From an uncultured Spirochaetales bacterium (GTDB lineage Bacteria; Spirochaetota; Spirochaetia; Sphaerochaetales; Sphaerochaetaceae): a stretch of 8,873 nucleotides of DNA. Positions 6,647-8,873 of the stretch are shown piece by piece (within the stretch, counting starts at the first letter, position 1; each line of letters opens with the position of its first letter). Under the pieces are notes generated by a model. That model had not been told where the DNA came from, ran no database searches, and saw only the letters and a program-made list of their open reading frames with translations. The stretch lies in assembly GCA_934247875.1 (NCBI GenBank), contig CAKQJZ010000083.1, forward strand, positions 1 through 8,873, written 5' to 3'. Made by a program: the position numbers and the translations under genes.

Positions 6647-7811
6647 ACTAGCTTTATCCTCAATGAAGACCAACAAGATGAGAACATTTCTATCTCTTCT
6701 TGGTATTGTAATCGGAGTTGGAAGCGTTGTCGCAATATTGAACCTTGGTCAATCTGCAAATGAGTCGATCCTCTCATCAATGGAAATCGGCGGCCTTGAT
6801 ATGGTCAATGTAATGCCTACAGGCTGGAGCAGAAAGTCTGCACAGTTTGATGAGGAATTTGCTGATAACTTCAGAAAGAATGTTGAAGGCATAGATAAAG
6901 TAATAGTATCTGTATCATCAAACTCATACATACGTGCAGGGCAGGAAGTCAAGACAGTATCATTGACAGGCGTCACATCTGACTTCTTTGATGCGAATAT
7001 GCTTACATTCTTGGCAGGCGATGCCTTCAAGGCCATAGACAACATAAACAGAAAGCAAGTTGTCGTGCTAGGCCATGATTTAGCTGAGGATCTATTCCCA
7101 GCAGGAGATGCAGTAGGCTCATATGTCTCGATATTCAGAAACCAGGCTAAGAAGTACCAGGTAGTCGGAGTGCTTGAAGAGAAGGACTCAACTCTAGGTG
7201 CATCTTACAACAGCGGTGCATATATTCCATATAATACATATGACCAGAGGTTCAGGAAAGTATATCAAGTAAGTGCTTATACACTCAAAGTCAAGTCAGG
7301 CTATGATGCAACAGTCGTTGCAGATAACGTAAGCGACTACCTATATGAGCTCCTTGGAAGCGATGACAATTACATGGTCTATTCACCTGCGCAGATAGTT
7401 GAGATGACAAATGAGATCACAAAGACATTCTCAATATTCCTTGCTGCTATTGCTGCCATATCACTCATAGTAGGTGGCATAGGAATAATGAATATAATGC
7501 TTGTATCTGTTGTTGAGAGAACGCGTGAGATAGGAGTAAGAAAGGCACTTGGTGCAACACCAAGAACAATACAAGGCCAGTTTTTAGTTGAGTCTATTAC
7601 ATTGACACTCCTAGGAGGCTTCTTAGGCTTAGCATTTGGCACAGTCCTTTCATATGCAGTAGTAACAGCATCTGGCTGGTCAATGCACTACTCATGGACA
7701 GCAATCGCTGTCGCAATAGGCTTCTCAGCATTCGTCGGCATATTCTTTGGCTGGTATCCAGCGCGCAAAGCTGCGAAGCTCGATCCAATTGAAGCACTAG
7801 CATACGAGTAG
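6627..7811 (+). CDS. MacB-type ABC transporter permease (FtsX family)
   Basis: Membrane subunit of the efflux pump. The 394 residues show the MacB plan: a cytoplasmic amphipathic start (MFFENLKLALSSMKTNKMRT), transmembrane helix 1 (about 19-41), a large periplasmic MacB_PCD domain (about 45-265) and three more transmembrane helices (about 267-292, 320-347, 356-376). The conserved loop ERTREIGVRKALGATPR spans 297-313 and the ending YPARKAAKLDPIEALAYE is typical. In this family the periplasmic domain contacts the adaptor and moves substrate by a bellows-like mechanism rather than through a classical channel. The start at 6627 lies inside the ATPase gene. GGGAGG at 6608-6613 is 13 bases upstream, a rather long spacing, so re-initiation after the overlapping stop at 6646 may matter. 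A hairpin follows the stop closely. The cargo is not determinable. Confidence 0.94.
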   Translation: MFFENLKLALSSMKTNKMRTFLSLLGIVIGVGSVVAILNLGQSANESILSSMEIGGLDMVNVMPTGWSRKSAQFDEEFADNFRKNVEGIDKVIVSVSSNSYIRAGQEVKTVSLTGVTSDFFDANMLTFLAGDAFKAIDNINRKQVVVLGHDLAEDLFPAGDAVGSYVSIFRNQAKKYQVVGVLEEKDSTLGASYNSGAYIPYNTYDQRFRKVYQVSAYTLKVKSGYDATVVADNVSDYLYELLGSDDNYMVYSPAQIVEMTNEITKTFSIFLAAIAAISLIVGGIGIMNIMLVSVVERTREIGVRKALGATPRTIQGQFLVESITLTLLGGFLGLAFGTVLSYAVVTASGWSMHYSWTAIAVAIGFSAFVGIFFGWYPARKAAKLDPIEALAYE

Positions 7812-7820
7812 AATCCAGAG

Positions 7821-7850
7821 ATAAGAGCAGGAGGCGACTTCTGCTCTTAT
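7821..7850. terminator. Hairpin between convergent genes, probable transcription terminator
   Basis: A perfect 10-bp inverted repeat (7821-7830 and 7841-7850) continues inward through three more pairs (one of them G-U) to a GCGA loop at 7834-7837, a GNRA-type tetraloop. It starts 9 bases after the permease stop. The right arm contains the stop codon of the convergent DUF4143 gene. No T-run follows on either strand, so it may act as a non-canonical terminator or as an RNA-stabilising 3' hairpin. Position and stem quality favour an end-of-transcript role. Confidence 0.6.
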
Positions 7851-8848
7851 ATGCAAAACGCAGCATATAGCGGAACAATCTTTTTATTATCCTCAAAACC
7901 AAAGTTCTTCTGAGAAAGCTTGATTGCATATTGAGGCTTATAAGTATCCATATATACTTTCAAGCTCTTTGCTCTAGTATTATCTGCACTTTTGACTTCT
8001 ATTGGGATGATCTTTCCTTCTCTTTGGATGATGAAATCTATCTCGGCACCTCTCTCTGACTCCCAATAATATGTGCTGTAGCCATTAATTGAAAGCTGAA
8101 CATTGACATAGTTCTCTGCCATACCACCTTTGAAGTCATTGAGTTCATCTACCATATAGAGGATGTCATTTGCGCATATTTCTTTCTTAGCTGAAAGCAG
8201 TCCCAAGTCTGAGACATAAATCTTGAATGCATCTATATCTCTATAGTTTTCAAGTGGCTTTTTTATCTGTTCTACATTATAAACTTTAGATACGATGCCT
8301 GATAAGCAAAGCCACTCTATTGCGTTTTCAAACTCTGCAGCTCTTCCACCTTTCTTGATCAGTTTATATTGAAAACGTGTGTTCTTCTTTGAAAGCTGAA
8401 CTGTTATATTGTCATAAACAAGCCTGGTTTTCTTAATCTCATTCAAGTTGTTATATTTGCTCATATCATTGAGATAGCTTAAGAGTATGGATTCTTGAGT
8501 ATGACGAACGAGAATATGATCATTAGTTTCAGCAAATTGCATAACACACTCTGGCATGCCACCTACTACAAGATACTGTCTATAAAGAAGCATTGCTTCA
8601 TCATGCAAGGTAGAAGGAAGAGGAGAATCAGTATTGAAGCACTCTCTTATTCTTTTTATCAAATCTTCTTTGCCAAGAGCAAGCATGAATTCTTCTAGAT
8701 CCATAGGATAAAGAGTTTTCATATCTACTTTTCCAACCGGGAAAGAGAACTTTGCTCTGTTTACAGCAACGCCAAGCAAACTGCCTGCAACAATTATATC
8801 ACAGCGATTCAAAATTTTATGTGACAAATCAAGATTTACCCCAGACAT
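7847..8848 (-). CDS. 5'-truncated AAA_14/DUF4143-family ATPase (likely pseudogene remnant)
   Basis: The 333 residues match the C-terminal three quarters of the DUF4143 ATPase family, whose full members are roughly 400-450 residues with an N-terminal AAA core. Visible family segments are DIIVAGSLLGVA (17-28), KFSFPVGKVD (33-42), TLYPMDLEEF (45-54), YRQYLVVGGMPE (89-100), KIYVSDLGLLSA (209-220) and GGMAENYV (241-248). The end holds a PD-(D/E)XK nuclease-like pattern: YYWESERGAEIDF (260-272, Asp271) followed by IEVKS (283-287), then VPLYAAFCI. Walker A and Walker B, which precede AGSLLG in the family, are absent. The ATG at 8848 has no useful ribosome binding site, and in the same frame TGA stands at 8861-8863, so the gene cannot simply continue off the window. 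The homology starts near residue 16, suggesting a break or deletion. Functions of this family are poorly known; ATPase activity is unlikely here. Confidence 0.82.
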   Translation of the reverse strand: MSGVNLDLSHKILNRCDIIVAGSLLGVAVNRAKFSFPVGKVDMKTLYPMDLEEFMLALGKEDLIKRIRECFNTDSPLPSTLHDEAMLLYRQYLVVGGMPECVMQFAETNDHILVRHTQESILLSYLNDMSKYNNLNEIKKTRLVYDNITVQLSKKNTRFQYKLIKKGGRAAEFENAIEWLCLSGIVSKVYNVEQIKKPLENYRDIDAFKIYVSDLGLLSAKKEICANDILYMVDELNDFKGGMAENYVNVQLSINGYSTYYWESERGAEIDFIIQREGKIIPIEVKSADNTRAKSLKVYMDTYKPQYAIKLSQKNFGFEDNKKIVPLYAAFCI

Positions 8849-8873
8849 CTCTTTGAAGTATCAAATGACATGC

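Noticed and set aside
7597..7929. Open frame crossing the hairpin between the permease and the DUF4143 gene
   Set aside because: It overlaps conserved coding sequence of both neighbours out of frame and is low in complexity (Leu/Arg/Ser).
8495..8698. + strand 67-codon open frame opposite the DUF4143 gene
   Set aside because: No ribosome binding site or recognisable sequence; it is antisense to a conserved family segment.

Overview
The window reads as a piece of chromosome from a moderately AT-rich, diderm (Gram-negative-type) bacterium. It carries a TolC-type outer-membrane factor with its inner-membrane partners, a fused RlmK/RlmL rRNA methyltransferase, a redox-regulated Hsp33 chaperone and a fragment of a DUF4143-family ATPase. 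RlmKL fusions outside the Proteobacteria, MacB-type transporters with separate ATPase and permease genes, and DUF4143 proteins are all familiar in host-associated spirochaetes (Treponema/Sphaerochaeta-like). That assignment is an inference from gene content, not proven by any marker here.

Layout. Positions 1-75 (+) are the last part of a group II intron: most of domain V, all of domain VI with a bulged adenosine at 69, and a 3' end predicted at 75. The intron lies antisense to, and inside the 3' end of, rlmKL (60-2297, -), so the last four residues and the stop codon of RlmKL are intron-derived. Upstream of rlmKL on the same strand, and overlapping it by 4 nt (ATGA), is hslO (Hsp33, 2294-3223, -). 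A 133-bp divergent region (3224-3356) separates this two-gene unit from a tightly packed four-gene operon on the + strand: a TolC-family outer-membrane protein (3357-4814), a membrane-anchored MacA/HlyD-type adaptor (4827-5951), a MacB-type ATPase (5951-6646) and a MacB-type permease (6627-7811). A near-perfect hairpin with a GCGA tetraloop (7821-7850) closes the operon. The right end is a convergent DUF4143-family ATPase gene (7847-8848, -) that lacks its nucleotide-binding N-terminus. An in-frame TGA lies just upstream of its only plausible start, so it looks 5'-truncated.

How the genes work together. The + strand operon encodes all parts of one tripartite ABC efflux pump: the ATPase and permease form the inner-membrane motor, the adaptor spans the periplasm and the TolC-like protein forms the exit duct. 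The cargo cannot be told from sequence. The - strand pair joins an oxidative-stress chaperone to a ribosome-modifying enzyme in a translationally coupled unit. The ends of the window show mobile or decaying DNA: an intron insertion on the left and a broken DUF4143 gene on the right. I found no phage genes, CRISPR array, tRNA, rRNA or IS element. The only sign of a less ordinary system is the antisense intron insertion at the rlmKL 3' end. There is no gene-free stretch longer than 300 bases.
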